DNA of 64,000 nt from Vagococcus fluvialis bH819 (GCF_900163795.1 NZ_FWFD01000015.1:1-64000); one strand, 5' to 3'; counted from the stretch's first letter, positions 17,067 to 27,138 are shown. Program-made: numbers and translations. Notes: generated by a model not told the origin, from the letters alone.

Positions 17067-19895
17067 ATGGCTAACGATAAAATAGTTATACGTGGTGCGC
17101 GCGCCCATAATTTGAAAAATATAGATGTAACAATTCCTAGAGATGAGTTAGTAGTTATTACGGGACTTTCAGGTTCTGGAAAAAGTTCTTTAGCATTTGA
17201 TACGTTATACGCTGAGGGGCAAAGAAGATATGTAGAAAGTCTGTCAGCATACGCAAGACAATTCTTAGGTCAAATGGATAAACCAGATGTGGATAGTATT
17301 GATGGCTTGAGTCCAGCCATTTCAATTGACCAAAAAACAACGAGTAAAAATCCTCGTTCAACAGTAGGAACCGTGACAGAAATTAATGATTACTTGAGAT
17401 TATTATACGCTCGTGTAGGGCATCCGATTTGTCCCAATGACGGCACGGAAATTAGCAGTCAGTCTCCAGAACAGATGACGGATCGAATTTTAGAACTTGA
17501 AGAGAGAACTAAAATTCAAGTTTTAGCACCTATTGTTCGAGGTAAAAAAGGACAACATAAAAAAGTCTTTGAAAAAATTAAAAAAGAAGGGTTTGTCCGT
17601 GTTAGAATTGACGGAGAAAGCTATGATATTGAAGAAGTTCCAGAACTAGAAAAGAATAAAAAGCATTCGATTGAAATTATTGTCGATCGTATTGTAGTAA
17701 AAGAAGGCGTTCGATCTCGTTTGTTTGATTCGTTTGAAATGGCATTACGATTGTCGGAAGGATATGCTCTCGTTGATGTTGCTGGACAAGAAGAGATGTT
17801 GTTCAGTGAACATTATGCCTGTCCTTATTGTGGTTTTACTGTTGGCGAAATCGAACCAAGGTTATTCTCATTTAATACGCCATTTGGAGCTTGTCCAGAG
17901 TGTGATGGTCTAAGTATTAAATTAGAAGTCGACCAAGACCTAGTTGTTCCAGATGGAAGTAAAACACTAAGAGAAGGGGCGATTGCTCCGTGGAATCCAA
18001 TTAGTTCAAATTACTACCCACAAATGTTAGAACAAGCTTGCGAACAATTTGGAATTGATTTTGATACACCCTTTGAAAAGTTAGAAAGTGAGCAACAAGA
18101 TATTTTATTAAAAGGATCAAAAGGGGATGAATTCCATTTCCACTATGAAAATGAATTCGGTGGCGTGAGAGATGTGGACATTCCCTTTGAAGGGATTTTA
18201 ATTAATATTAAACGTCGTTATCATGAAACGAACAGTGACTATACAAGAGAACAAATGAAATTGTATATGACTGAGTTAACATGTGAAACATGTCATGGGT
18301 ATCGTTTGAATAGAGAAGCGTTGTCTGTAAAAGTGGATGGTAATCATATTGGTCAAATTAGTAATCTGGCAGTCGGAGATAGTTTAGCTTATTTTGATGA
18401 GTTATCATTTGGTGAACAGGAACAAATGATAGCCAATCCTATTTTAAAAGAAATCAAAGATCGATTAAGTTTCTTGAAAAATGTTGGTTTAACTTACTTA
18501 ACATTGAGCCGTTCAGCTGGAACACTTTCCGGTGGAGAAGCCCAAAGAATTCGATTAGCAACCCAAATTGGTTCTAATCTTTCTGGAGTACTCTATATCT
18601 TAGATGAACCTTCGATAGGTTTACATCAGCGAGACAATAATCGATTGATTGATTCCTTGAAAAAAATGCGTGATTTAGGAAACACTTTGATAGTAGTGGA
18701 ACATGATGAAGATACGATGCGAGCAGCCGATTATTTGATTGATATTGGACCAGGAGCCGGTGAATTAGGCGGTCAAATTATTGCAGCAGGGACACCTAGT
18801 GAAGTTGAAAAGGATGAAAATTCTTTAACCGGTCAATACTTATCTGGCAAAAAACAAATTCCTGTTCCAACAACAAGAAGAGAAGGCAATGGTAAAGAAA
18901 TTGTTGTTAAGGGAGCCGAAGCCAATAACTTGAAAAATCTAAATGTCTCATTCCCTCTTGGTAAATTTGTGGCAGTGACAGGTGTTTCAGGGTCAGGTAA
19001 GAGTACTTTAGTGAATGGTATCTTGAAAAAAGCTTTAGCTCAAAAGATTAATCGAAATTCAGAGAAACCAGGAAAGTATAAATCCATTACAGGTTATGAA
19101 GATATTGAAAAAATCATTGATATTGATCAAAGCCCAATTGGTAGAACACCTCGTAGTAATCCGGCAACTTATACCAGTGTTTTTGATGATATTCGTGATT
19201 TGTTCTCAAAAACCAATGAAGCTAAAATTCGTGGTTATAAAAAAGGACGTTTTAGTTTTAATGTAAAAGGTGGACGATGTGAATCATGTCGTGGTGATGG
19301 AATTATTAAAATAGAGATGCATTTTTTACCAGATGTCTATGTCCCTTGCGAGGTTTGTCATGGTCAACGGTACAATTCTGAGACATTAGAAGTGAAATAC
19401 AAAGGAAAAAATATAGCAGAAATTTTAGAGATGACAGTAGAAGATGCTGTCACATTCTTTAAACCAATTCCAAAAATTCACCGCAAAATGCAGACGATTG
19501 TCGATGTTGGTTTAGGTTATGTTAAATTAGGTCAATCTGCGACAACTTTATCAGGTGGGGAAGCCCAACGGATGAAGCTAGCTAGTGAGCTTCATAAACG
19601 TTCATATGGTAAGAATTTCTACATTTTAGATGAACCAACAACAGGACTTCATACGGATGATATTAGTCGCTTGATTGGAGTTTTGACTCGTTTAGTAGAT
19701 GCTGGTAATACAGTACTAGTGATTGAGCATAATCTAGATGTGATTAAAACGGCTGATTATATTATTGATTTAGGACCAGAAGGCGGCGATGGAGGCGGTA
19801 CGATTGTAACGACAGGAACACCAGAAGAAGTCATGATGGTCGAAGAAAGTTTTACAGGTTATTACTTAAAAGAAGTTATGGAAAGATACAAATAA
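17067..19895 (+). CDS. uvrA: Excinuclease ABC subunit A
   Basis: This 942-aa protein finds DNA lesions as a UvrA2 dimer loaded with UvrB. Two ABC ATPase modules are visible: [15 protein letters not shown] with [14 protein letters not shown], and [15 protein letters not shown] with [14 protein letters not shown]. Zinc-finger cysteine pairs occur in CPYCGF...CPECDG and CESCRGDG...CEVCHG. An ATG at 17061 directly abuts the AAGGAGG site, so ATG at 17067 (MANDKIV) with a 6-base gap is the likely start. The stop codon runs straight into a structured repeat copy. Confidence 0.97.
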   Translation: MANDKIVIRGARAHNLKNIDVTIPRDELVVITGLSGSGKSSLAFDTLYAEGQRRYVESLSAYARQFLGQMDKPDVDSIDGLSPAISIDQKTTSKNPRSTVGTVTEINDYLRLLYARVGHPICPNDGTEISSQSPEQMTDRILELEERTKIQVLAPIVRGKKGQHKKVFEKIKKEGFVRVRIDGESYDIEEVPELEKNKKHSIEIIVDRIVVKEGVRSRLFDSFEMALRLSEGYALVDVAGQEEMLFSEHYACPYCGFTVGEIEPRLFSFNTPFGACPECDGLSIKLEVDQDLVVPDGSKTLREGAIAPWNPISSNYYPQMLEQACEQFGIDFDTPFEKLESEQQDILLKGSKGDEFHFHYENEFGGVRDVDIPFEGILINIKRRYHETNSDYTREQMKLYMTELTCETCHGYRLNREALSVKVDGNHIGQISNLAVGDSLAYFDELSFGEQEQMIANPILKEIKDRLSFLKNVGLTYLTLSRSAGTLSGGEAQRIRLATQIGSNLSGVLYILDEPSIGLHQRDNNRLIDSLKKMRDLGNTLIVVEHDEDTMRAADYLIDIGPGAGELGGQIIAAGTPSEVEKDENSLTGQYLSGKKQIPVPTTRREGNGKEIVVKGAEANNLKNLNVSFPLGKFVAVTGVSGSGKSTLVNGILKKALAQKINRNSEKPGKYKSITGYEDIEKIIDIDQSPIGRTPRSNPATYTSVFDDIRDLFSKTNEAKIRGYKKGRFSFNVKGGRCESCRGDGIIKIEMHFLPDVYVPCEVCHGQRYNSETLEVKYKGKNIAEILEMTVEDAVTFFKPIPKIHRKMQTIVDVGLGYVKLGQSATTLSGGEAQRMKLASELHKRSYGKNFYILDEPTTGLHTDDISRLIGVLTRLVDAGNTVLVIEHNLDVIKTADYIIDLGPEGGDGGGTIVTTGTPEEVMMVEESFTGYYLKEVMERYK

Positions 19896-20042
19896 ATGGT
19901 AGATGAAAAAGCGTTTAGCTCCGAGCAACTGGAGGAAATCATAAACAATCCACGGTTTTGGGATTGCTTATGATTTGTGAAGTTGTCGAAGGAGTTGCTT
20001 TTAAATCTCTGAATAATAAATGGTAGATGAAAAAGCGTTTAG
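19896..20042 (+). repeat. Structured 3'-UTR repeat, one full and one truncated unit
   Basis: A full unit (about 19902-20008) starts 2-6 bases after the uvrA stop. P1 is AAAAGC-GTTT-AGCTCC with GGAGTT-GCTTTT, P2 is GCAACT/AGTTGT, and P3 is AATCATAA-CAATCC with GGATTG-TTATGATT. A second, shortened unit begins at about 20020 and has become a terminator hairpin. The orientation is the same as uvrA. Confidence 0.85.
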
Positions 20043-20076
20043 ATCCGAGCAACTGGAACTAAGCGCTTTTTGATAA
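20030..20076. terminator. Terminator made from a truncated repeat unit
   Basis: AAAAAGCGTTTAG (20030-20042) pairs with CTAAGCGCTTTTT (20059-20071), with one bulged base. The loop keeps the repeat core GAGCAACTGGA. It can end uvrBA and, on the other strand, the ABC permease gene. Confidence 0.85.
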
Positions 20077-20078
20077 TT

Positions 20079-20813
20079 TTATCCATTAACTCGTTTAATC
20101 TCACGGTTGATATTCATTAAATAAGTGATGATAGAAAAAATGATAAAGAGAGTGATTAAAGTGATCATAAACGGTAACACTTCAACTTTTCCATTATTAA
20201 GTCCTAACATTTTTTGTAAGAATGAAAAAATATTGGCTCTAAAAGAGGGACTAACAATTTGAATGAGCATGCTAACTAAAATAGGGATGACAATAAGTAA
20301 ACCGATGACAACAAGTTTTTTAACACCAGTCACACGGTCATTAAATGTTCCAGCAATTGTACCTAATGAGCTTGCTGCTAGAAGTAAAACAAATAAAAGT
20401 AAGAAACTAAGCATTACATTATTATCAGTGTAAAATTCAGTTAAAAAAAGCGTGAATTTAAAGTTTGTTGGTAAAACTTTATTTAATAAAAATGGAAACA
20501 ACATCAAAGCAAAAGCAAAAACAGCTGATAAAACGGCATTTGAGATTAAAGAAGCTAAGTAAATATTAAGTCGCGACATACCATTTTGAATAAATAATTT
20601 AAAATCAGTACTGATTCCGATAAAAGCTAGTATCATCATGAAGACAATACCAGGGATAATTGCGTCAGATTTTACGACTTGATCAACACCTCCTGCCATA
20701 AAGATACCAACTAACGGTAAAATAACGGCGAAAAAGATAAAATAAGCAAAGAATATAGCGGCTGATTTCATTTGATATTTAAAGCGATAAGAGATTGCTG
20801 TAGATAGTTTCAT
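20079..20813 (-). CDS. ABC transporter permease (membrane subunit)
   Basis: This 244-aa integral membrane protein has six hydrophobic segments (about 18-38, 50-68, 85-108, 130-152, 168-188, 215-235). It follows an ATPase gene with an 8-base gap and a GntR regulator before that. This is the layout of YtrA-type GntR/ABC exporter sets in Firmicutes, often induced by cell-envelope antibiotics. The sequence itself gives no substrate. The permease role rests mainly on topology and context. Confidence 0.78.
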   Translation of the reverse strand: MKLSTAISYRFKYQMKSAAIFFAYFIFFAVILPLVGIFMAGGVDQVVKSDAIIPGIVFMMILAFIGISTDFKLFIQNGMSRLNIYLASLISNAVLSAVFAFALMLFPFLLNKVLPTNFKFTLFLTEFYTDNNVMLSFLLLFVLLLAASSLGTIAGTFNDRVTGVKKLVVIGLLIVIPILVSMLIQIVSPSFRANIFSFLQKMLGLNNGKVEVLPFMITLITLFIIFSIITYLMNINREIKRVNG

Positions 20814-20821
20814 AAGTAAAC

Positions 20822-21670
20822 CTACTTTCTTTTAGTTAATTGAACGAAGTAATTTTGCAAATTAAGTGGAGAAACGGAAATATCATTTGAGAAATTATCA
20901 GGCAGTTGACCAGTGATATGAACACTAATGAAATCACCAAGTTCTTCCTGTCCAATAATGTTAGTATCTTTAATTGCAGCTAAAACACTTGTCTTAGGAC
21001 CTGATAAAGTGAAAGAAGTTTCTAAAATCGTTGCAACGTCCTCAGCTACACTGACTTGTCCTTTATCAATGATAATGACGCTCTCTAACAGATTAGTAAT
21101 TTCTTCAATTAAATGAGTAGAAATAATAAAGGTTCGTGGTCGTTCCTCGTAAGTCTCGATTAAAAACTCATAAAACAATTCTCTGTGAGCAGCATCTAAA
21201 CCTAAAACAGGTTCATCTAAAAAGATGTAATCGCAAGGAGCACAAAGAGCAATAATTAATTTTGCAATACTACGGTAACCAGTGGATAACTTTTTAAAGG
21301 TTGATTTCTTACCAAGCTCAAATTCTAAACTCATTTTTTCAGCTAGATCCCAATCAAATGACCCATAAAATTGTTCAGATATTTTAAACATTTCTTTCAC
21401 TTTCATTGTTGAAGGAAAGAGGTTATCTTCACTCATTAGATAAACTTGATTAAGAGTCACTTCATTGTCTAATAAAGTAACACCATCTAAAAGTACTTCG
21501 CCACTACTGGGAACACTGCGATTATTAATAATATTTAAAAGGGTACTTTTACCAGCACCATTTCGACCAAGTAAGCCGTAAATTTTGTTTGGCTCAATTG
21601 TAATAGTAATATTGTCTAAAGCTTTTTTCTCTTTATAATCTTTTGTGACATTTCTGATGTCTAAACTCAT
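20822..21670 (-). CDS. ABC transporter ATP-binding protein
   Basis: This 282-aa ABC ATPase energises the adjacent permease. Walker A is GRNGAGKSTLL (about 35-45), the signature is the variant LSTGYRS instead of LSGGQ, Walker B is YIFLDEP and the H-loop is IISTHL. The LSTG-type signature is common in YtrB/EcsA-like exporters. Its start overlaps the end of the GntR gene by 4 bases (translational coupling). The substrate is unknown; a peptide or lipid-linked envelope target is inferred from the YtrA-type regulator. Confidence 0.9.
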   Translation of the reverse strand: MSLDIRNVTKDYKEKKALDNITITIEPNKIYGLLGRNGAGKSTLLNIINNRSVPSSGEVLLDGVTLLDNEVTLNQVYLMSEDNLFPSTMKVKEMFKISEQFYGSFDWDLAEKMSLEFELGKKSTFKKLSTGYRSIAKLIIALCAPCDYIFLDEPVLGLDAAHRELFYEFLIETYEERPRTFIISTHLIEEITNLLESVIIIDKGQVSVAEDVATILETSFTLSGPKTSVLAAIKDTNIIGQEELGDFISVHITGQLPDNFSNDISVSPLNLQNYFVQLTKRK

Positions 21671-22035
21671 GATTGATACCCTCTTTCTAAAATTGTTTTA
21701 AGTTCGTCTAAACTAATATTTAATTTTTTTGCTTCTTCAATAATTTGATGAACGTCTTGGTTTAAGAATTCTTCCTTTTTCATTGTCATCACTTTCTCCT
21801 TCGCTCCTTGAAGAACAAACATCCCAATCCCACGTTTTTTCTCGATTAATTCTTGCTCAACTAAAATATTCATTCCTTTTAAAACTGTGGCTGGATTAAT
21901 TTGATACACTTTTGAAATCTCTGTGGTAGAAGGGATTTGAGCACCTTCTTGATAAGCACCATTTAAGATACCTTCATTAATTTGATCAGCTACTTGTTGG
22001 AATAAAGGTTTGTCACCTGTGTAATTAAATTTCAT
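21667..22035 (-). CDS. GntR family regulator, YtrA subfamily
   Basis: This 122-aa protein has an N-terminal GntR winged helix-turn-helix (about 8-75, with GAQIPSTTEISKVYQINPAT) and only a short C-terminal tail. That form defines the YtrA subfamily, which represses linked ABC transporters. It is the first gene of a three-gene operon with an ATPase and a permease. A 22-base inverted repeat covers its own promoter, so autoregulation is likely. The effector is unknown. Confidence 0.9.
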   Translation of the reverse strand: MKFNYTGDKPLFQQVADQINEGILNGAYQEGAQIPSTTEISKVYQINPATVLKGMNILVEQELIEKKRGIGMFVLQGAKEKVMTMKKEEFLNQDVHQIIEEAKKLNISLDELKTILERGYQS

Positions 22036-22060
22036 GAAATCACCTCACTACTTATTTGGT

Positions 22061-22107
22061 TAGTTGGTTATGTAACTAACTATATATCCAGAGACATTAA
22101 TTGTCAA
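22061..22107 (-). promoter_or_regulatory. Promoter and GntR operator of the ABC operon
   Basis: Minus-strand TTGACA (22107-22102), 17 bases and TATAGT (22084-22079) form a near-consensus promoter. An inverted repeat TAGTT-n-GTTA-nn-TAAC-n-AACTA (22061-22082) overlaps the -10 and start site. It fits the dyad style of YtrA-type regulators. Confidence 0.85.
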
Positions 22108-22180
22108 ATGATTTTTAAGACTATCTTATGACACGCCAGGTATGTTATAATTGATGAATTGAAAATAGGGAGTGAGATAA

Positions 22181-23077
22181 ATGGAAGAAAAACAAATAGA
22201 AAGTCTTCAATTAGTTGTTATTACAGGAATGAGTGGTGCTGGTAAAACAGTCGCTATCCAAAGCTTCGAGGATATGGGCTTTTTCTGTATTGATAATTTA
22301 CCTCCAAGTTTAATTCCTAAATTTTGGGAATTAATTAAAGAATCTGGAAAGATCACAAAAATCGCCTTAGTAATTGATCTAAGATCACGTGCCTTTTTCC
22401 AAGAAATCCAAAGTATGTTAATTGAAATTGAAAATACAAAATTAGTCGATACAAGTATTATGTTCTTAGATGCTTCAGATAAAGAATTAGTTTCTCGTTA
22501 TAAAGAAACAAGAAGAACCCATCCTTTAGCTATGGACGGATTAGTGACAGAAGGAATTGCTAAAGAGCGCTCTTTACTTAGTGAATTAAAAGCGGAAGCT
22601 CAATTAGTGATTGATACAACTAAATTAGCACCTCGTGAGTTAAGAGAGCGCATCATGGCGAATTTTAAATCTCAAGACACGTCTACTTTTAGAGTGGAGA
22701 TGGTTTCTTTTGGATTTAAATATGGTTTACCTATTGATGCTGATATTGTTATGGATGTTCGCTTTTTACCAAACCCTCACTATGTGGATGAATTACGTCC
22801 AATGTGTGGTAAAGATAAACCAGTTTATGATTACGTGATGGCATCAGAAATGACAGAAGATTTCTATCAAAAATATGAAGAATTAATTTTAAGTATTTTA
22901 CCTGGTTACAAAAAAGAAGGTAAAATGAGTTTAACCATTGCGATTGGTTGTACAGGTGGTCAACACCGTTCAGTTGCTTTAACTGAACGTTTAGGTCACC
23001 GTATTGAACAAGATTATAAGACAAATATCACCCACCGAGATATTTCAAAAAGAAAAGAAACGGTTAATCGTTCATGA
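22181..23077 (+). CDS. rapZ: RapZ/YvcJ family RNase adapter / nucleotide-binding protein
   Basis: This 298-aa protein has a Walker [12 protein letters not shown] (about 16-26) and the C-terminal RapZ domain with [16 protein letters not shown] and [15 protein letters not shown]. subtilis YvcJ hydrolyses GTP; E. coli RapZ controls GlmZ small RNA processing and senses glucosamine-6-phosphate. It overlaps yvcK by 4 bases, and whiA follows: the conserved rapZ-yvcK-whiA operon. A TATAAT -10 lies at 22146-22151. Confidence 0.94.
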   Translation: MEEKQIESLQLVVITGMSGAGKTVAIQSFEDMGFFCIDNLPPSLIPKFWELIKESGKITKIALVIDLRSRAFFQEIQSMLIEIENTKLVDTSIMFLDASDKELVSRYKETRRTHPLAMDGLVTEGIAKERSLLSELKAEAQLVIDTTKLAPRELRERIMANFKSQDTSTFRVEMVSFGFKYGLPIDADIVMDVRFLPNPHYVDELRPMCGKDKPVYDYVMASEMTEDFYQKYEELILSILPGYKKEGKMSLTIAIGCTGGQHRSVALTERLGHRIEQDYKTNITHRDISKRKETVNRS

Positions 23078-24066
23078 AAACTTACCGAATTAGAAGACCT
23101 AAGATCGTCGTTATCGGTGGCGGAACTGGTTTACCAGTTATCTTGAAAGGTCTTCGTTATCAAAGCGCGGATATTACAGCAGTTGTTACTGTAGCAGATG
23201 ATGGAGGAAGCAGTGGCGCTTTAAGAGAAAGTGTTAATATGAGTCCTCCTGGGGACTTGCGTAATGTGTTAGTGTCATTATCTGATATGCCTCAAATGTA
23301 TGAAAAAATCTTTCAATACCGTTTTAAACAAGAAGATGACTTTTTAGCAAATCATACGATAGGTAATTTAATTATCGCTGCTCTTTCTGAAATGAAAGAA
23401 AGCACTTATGATGCGATCCAATTATTGACAAAATTCATGCATGTAGATGGTCATATTTATCCTGCTTCTGAAAAATCTTTAACATTGCATGCAAAATTTG
23501 AAGATGGAACAGAAGTAGTTGGGGAATCAAAAATTGCTGAAGATCGTAAAAAAATTGATTATGTTTATGTAAAAAATACGATGGACGAAGAGACACCAAA
23601 AGCAGCTCGTAAGGTTGTAACAGCAATTAAAGAAGCAGATATGATTGTTCTTGGACCCGGTAGTCTTTATACCAGTATTTTGCCAAACCTAATGATAGGT
23701 GATTTAGGTCAAGCAATAGTTGACTCAGAGGCAGAAGTTGTTTATATATGTAATATTATGACGCAAAAAGGTGAAACTGAGCATTTTTCAGATGCGGATC
23801 ATATTCGCGTGCTTCATAAACATTTGGGCGCTAAATTTATAAGTACAGTTCTTGTAAATACAGAGCCAATTCCAGAAGGTTACATGGATTTTGATGTATA
23901 TGATGAATACCTCGTTCAAGTACGTCATAATTTTCAAGGCTTAAGAGATGAAGAGTGTCGTGTAATCTCAGCAGACTTCTTAGAACTAAAAGATGGTGGG
24001 GTTTTCCATGATGGGAATAAAGTAGTGGAAGAGCTGTTTCGTCTAGTTTTAGGTACTAAATATTAA
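23074..24066 (+). CDS. yvcK: YvcK-type gluconeogenesis factor
   Basis: This 330-aa protein of the CofD/YvcK family has [13 protein letters not shown] at the N-terminus, [13 protein letters not shown] and PPGDLRN. Bacillus YvcK binds UDP-GlcNAc and is needed for growth on gluconeogenic carbon and for normal PBP1/cell-wall synthesis. Its ATG overlaps the rapZ stop, so translation is coupled. The family and operon context make the call firm. Confidence 0.93.
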   Translation: MKTYRIRRPKIVVIGGGTGLPVILKGLRYQSADITAVVTVADDGGSSGALRESVNMSPPGDLRNVLVSLSDMPQMYEKIFQYRFKQEDDFLANHTIGNLIIAALSEMKESTYDAIQLLTKFMHVDGHIYPASEKSLTLHAKFEDGTEVVGESKIAEDRKKIDYVYVKNTMDEETPKAARKVVTAIKEADMIVLGPGSLYTSILPNLMIGDLGQAIVDSEAEVVYICNIMTQKGETEHFSDADHIRVLHKHLGAKFISTVLVNTEPIPEGYMDFDVYDEYLVQVRHNFQGLRDEECRVISADFLELKDGGVFHDGNKVVEELFRLVLGTKY

Positions 24067-24087
24067 ATAGTAAGGGAGTGAGTCAGG

Positions 24088-25008
24088 ATGTCTTTTGCAT
24101 CGGATGTAAAAAAAGAACTGACCACATTGGAAGTTCATAAAGAGCACGCTAAAGCTGAATTAGCTGCTTTGATAAGAATGAATGGAGCGGTTACACTAGT
24201 GAATCGTCAGTTTGTTCTAAATGTGCAGACTGAAAATGCGGCAATCGCCAGAAGAATTTATACCTTACTAAAAGATCATTATCAAGTAAATAGTGAATTA
24301 TTAGTTAGAAGAAAAATGAAATTAAAAAAAAATAATGTTTATATTGTTAGACTGAAGCAAGGAACTCAAGATGTCCTAACTGACCTAGAAATTATGGATG
24401 GTTTTATGTTTAGAACACGAGTCTCCTCTTCTATTATGGGAAACGAACAAAAAATGCGTTCCTATCTACGCGGTGCGTTTTTAGCAGGTGGTTCAGTAAA
24501 TAATCCTGAAACAAGCCGTTACCATTTAGAAATTTATTCAATGTATGAGGATCAATGCAATGATCTTTGTGAAATGTTGAAATTTTATGATTTTAATGGT
24601 CGAGTGTTGGACAGAAGAAATGGTTATATTGTCTATCTTAAAGGGGCAGAAGAAATTGCTGATTTTTTAATTTTAGTAGGAGCAACTAACGCTATGCTAA
24701 AATTTGAGGACGTTCGAATCGTTCGAGATTTGAGAAACTCAGTTAACCGTTTAATAAATTGTGAGAATGCCAATATGAATAAAACAGCAGACGCGGCAAA
24801 GAGACAAATTGAAAATATCCGTCTAATCGAAGATCGTGTTGGGTTAGATAGCCTTCCAGAGAGGTTAAAAGAAGTTGCAGAGATTCGTTTAGAAAATCCA
24901 GAGATTAGCTTGAAAGAGCTAGGAGAGATGTTACCTTCTGGAGCAATTACCAAATCCGGAATTAATCATCGAATTAGAAAAATTAACGAATTTGCAGAGA
25001 AATTATAA
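24088..25008 (+). CDS. whiA: WhiA DNA-binding protein
   Basis: This 306-aa protein has an N-terminal region beginning [12 protein letters not shown], a LAGLIDADG-like central part ([21 protein letters not shown]) and a C-terminal helix-turn-helix ([25 protein letters not shown]). WhiA is conserved in Gram-positives and affects chromosome segregation and cell division in Bacillus, sporulation septation in Streptomyces. The catalytic acids of homing endonucleases are not retained in this family. It is the third gene of the rapZ operon and is followed by a terminator. Confidence 0.95.
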   Translation: MSFASDVKKELTTLEVHKEHAKAELAALIRMNGAVTLVNRQFVLNVQTENAAIARRIYTLLKDHYQVNSELLVRRKMKLKKNNVYIVRLKQGTQDVLTDLEIMDGFMFRTRVSSSIMGNEQKMRSYLRGAFLAGGSVNNPETSRYHLEIYSMYEDQCNDLCEMLKFYDFNGRVLDRRNGYIVYLKGAEEIADFLILVGATNAMLKFEDVRIVRDLRNSVNRLINCENANMNKTADAAKRQIENIRLIEDRVGLDSLPERLKEVAEIRLENPEISLKELGEMLPSGAITKSGINHRIRKINEFAEKL

Positions 25009-25029
25009 ATCTGCTAATGATAGTCTGAG

Positions 25030-25068
25030 CCTACCCTTACCTAAACTAGGTAAAGGTAGGTTATTTTG
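25030..25068 (+). terminator. Intrinsic terminator after whiA
   Basis: CCTACCCTTACCT pairs with AGGTAAAGGTAGG with one mismatch and is followed by TTATTTT. Confidence 0.75.
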
Positions 25069-25142
25069 ATGTGACTTTTAATCTTCCATGTTATTAAAAT
25101 TTGTGAAAAAATGCTATACTATTTCTAACTAAGGAAGGGCGA

Positions 25143-26942
25143 GTGAAGCTATTGAATACTAAAGATTTATGGCAGACTTACGTTCAATCAAATGAAGTTA
25201 ATCAAAAATTACTACCAGAATATATTATTGATTCATGGAAATATTGTACAGAACACTCAGTTAATCCATTCTCAAGACAAGGGGTTGAAAAAATATCTGA
25301 TGTTGAATTAGCGCTACAAATGAAAGAAATGACCTTTTTAATTCAAACAGTAAAAAGTGAAATTAATCGGTTAAATGAGTTTTTTTATATAAAAAAACCA
25401 CTTTTTATTTTAACAGATAAAAAAGGAACTATTTTATGGCGAGAGGGCCATTCAGAAACACGTCATTTAGCGAACGATATTGAATTTTCAGAAGGAAGTA
25501 TTTGGACTGAAAAAGCTGTAGGAACCAATGCGATTGGTATTTCTCTTAGAACACTTCAAAGTGTGACAGTTGAAAAATTCCAACATTTTTCTGAAGCATC
25601 ACATCCATTTACGTGTAGTTCAACACCTATTTTTAATGGAAATAATGAGGTTATTGCTTGTTTAAATGTTTCTACAATGGAGCAGACGAAAGAGGCAAAC
25701 TATACCTTATTTGCCCTTAAAATGATTGCTAAAAATGTCCAACAAAGAGTGATTGAACAAGAGATAAAAGAAACAAAAGAATTACTACTAGGTGTTTTGG
25801 AAGAGCCATTCAGTCAAGCTTTACTGGTTGGATTAGACGGGAAAATTCTATCTGTATCAGAAGACTATCAAAGCAGATACGAAGACAATCAAGGTGAGAT
25901 GATTACTGATTTAATGAAAAAGGGAAAAGCACCCTTTCAAAAACAAAAATTATACCAAAATAAAGAATTGGTGGGATATTGTTATAGGTTAGAAAAAGGA
26001 CAAGCAGAACCTTCTTTTGTAAGTTTTGGCATTACGTCAAAAAATCAAGATTATCAACAATTTTTAAATCAACTATCTCAAGCAGCTAAATCAGAACTAC
26101 CAATCCACATTTATGGTGAGACTGGTAGTGGGAAAGAGGTTTCAGCAAAAACGATTCACTACAATAGTAGTCGGCAATTTGGTAAACTTGTTTCTGTTAA
26201 CTGTGGCGCATTGAGTGAAAATTTACTAGAAAGTGAGTTGTTTGGATATGTCTCAGGAGCGTTTACAGGGGCTAATTCATCTGGTTATCAAGGTAAGATT
26301 GAGCAAGCTGAACAAGGAACCCTCTTTTTAGATGAAATTGATAGCATGTCTAAGCGCATGCAAGTAGCATTACTTCGTGCTTTAGAAGAAAAAAAAGTAA
26401 CACCTGTTGGAAGTGATAAAGAAATTTCTGTTGATTTTAGATTAGTCACAGCAAGTAATCAAGATTTAAAGGCACTAGTCAAACAAGGCGAATTCAGAGA
26501 AGATTTATTCTATCGATTATATGTGCTGCCATTAAATTTACCTTCTCTTAGAGAAAGACAAGAGGACTTTGAAACATTAGTAGATGCTTTTTGTGAGAAT
26601 AAACAATGGCAACCAACTTGGCAAAGAAAAATCAGTCAAATTGCTAGAGAATATGAATGGCAAGGAAATATACGTGAGTTTCAAAACTTTTTAGAACGCT
26701 TAGCGTTGTATTTTCCTAAAAAAGAACCGACATATGAAGAAGTAGTAGACTTAATTTCAATCGGTTCAATTAAAATATCACCTAAATTGGATAATGATTT
26801 AGATGAACGATCAGAAATTATTCACACACTTCAAGCAACTAACTATCATCTCACACAAACAGCTGAAAGATTAAATATGGCACGAAGTACTTTATATCGT
26901 AAAATAGATAAGTACCAGATAGATGTCACAAAAAAGTTATAA
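25143..26942 (+). CDS. acoR: AcoR-type sigma-54-dependent activator
   Basis: This 599-aa enhancer-binding protein has an N-terminal GAF-like sensor (about 55-190), a central AAA+ sigma-54 interaction domain and a C-terminal Fis-type HTH (about 560-595). The AAA+ part shows Walker A GETGSGKE (about 324), the sigma-54 contact loop GAFTGA (about 371) and Walker B GTLFLDEI. AcoR activates acetoin dehydrogenase operons; the acoLABC genes follow it behind a -24/-12 promoter. Its own start is GTG at 25143 (a TTG at 25152 is possible); a TATACT -10 lies near 25114. The partner rpoN is at 39133. Confidence 0.93.
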   Translation: MKLLNTKDLWQTYVQSNEVNQKLLPEYIIDSWKYCTEHSVNPFSRQGVEKISDVELALQMKEMTFLIQTVKSEINRLNEFFYIKKPLFILTDKKGTILWREGHSETRHLANDIEFSEGSIWTEKAVGTNAIGISLRTLQSVTVEKFQHFSEASHPFTCSSTPIFNGNNEVIACLNVSTMEQTKEANYTLFALKMIAKNVQQRVIEQEIKETKELLLGVLEEPFSQALLVGLDGKILSVSEDYQSRYEDNQGEMITDLMKKGKAPFQKQKLYQNKELVGYCYRLEKGQAEPSFVSFGITSKNQDYQQFLNQLSQAAKSELPIHIYGETGSGKEVSAKTIHYNSSRQFGKLVSVNCGALSENLLESELFGYVSGAFTGANSSGYQGKIEQAEQGTLFLDEIDSMSKRMQVALLRALEEKKVTPVGSDKEISVDFRLVTASNQDLKALVKQGEFREDLFYRLYVLPLNLPSLRERQEDFETLVDAFCENKQWQPTWQRKISQIAREYEWQGNIREFQNFLERLALYFPKKEPTYEEVVDLISIGSIKISPKLDNDLDERSEIIHTLQATNYHLTQTAERLNMARSTLYRKIDKYQIDVTKKL

Positions 26943-26960
26943 ATAACTAGTTCTAATAGT

Positions 26961-27005
26961 AAAAGTCATTAAACACTGAAATTTTGTGTTTAATGACTTT
27001 TTTTG
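26961..27005 (+). terminator. Intrinsic terminator after acoR
   Basis: AGTCATTAAACAC pairs with GTGTTTAATGACT, followed by seven or more T. Confidence 0.92.
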
Positions 27006-27006
27006 T

Positions 27007-27042
27007 TGCGACATTGCCGCATCATTTTTGTCTGATCGATCA
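27007..27042 (+). promoter_or_regulatory. Candidate AcoR upstream activating sites
   Basis: Two dyads lie 45-80 bases before the -24/-12 promoter: TGCGnCAnTGnCGCA (27007-27021) and the perfect TGATCGATCA (27033-27042). Their position fits enhancer-binding sites for AcoR. The assignment is inference. Confidence 0.5.
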
Positions 27043-27065
27043 TTTATTAAAACAAAAAAGTTTTA

Positions 27066-27081
27066 TTTAAAGCGTTTTCTA
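27066..27081 (+). promoter_or_regulatory. Candidate catabolite-responsive element (cre)
   Basis: TTTAAAGCGTTTTCTA matches the cre consensus WTGNNARCGNWWWCAW at 14 of 16 positions, including the AGCG core. It lies just upstream of the aco promoter, so CcpA repression of acetoin use in glucose is plausible. Confidence 0.6.
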
Positions 27082-27084
27082 AGT

Positions 27085-27100
27085 TGGCATGATATTTGCT
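27085..27100 (+). promoter_or_regulatory. Sigma-54 (-24/-12) promoter of acoLABC
   Basis: TGGCATGATATTTGCT fits the sigma-54 consensus TGGCAYRN4TTGCW at every position. It is 38 bases before the acoL start and downstream of a sigma-54 activator gene. Confidence 0.93.
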
Positions 27101-27138
27101 TTAAGTAAAGTGTAGTGAAAAATAAGGAAGGTGATGTC

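Noticed and set aside
19921-19990. Kink-turn in the P2/P3 internal loop of the repeats
   Set aside because: The loop is purine-rich with GGA and GA words, but the tandem G-A pairs do not fall at the required positions in all copies.
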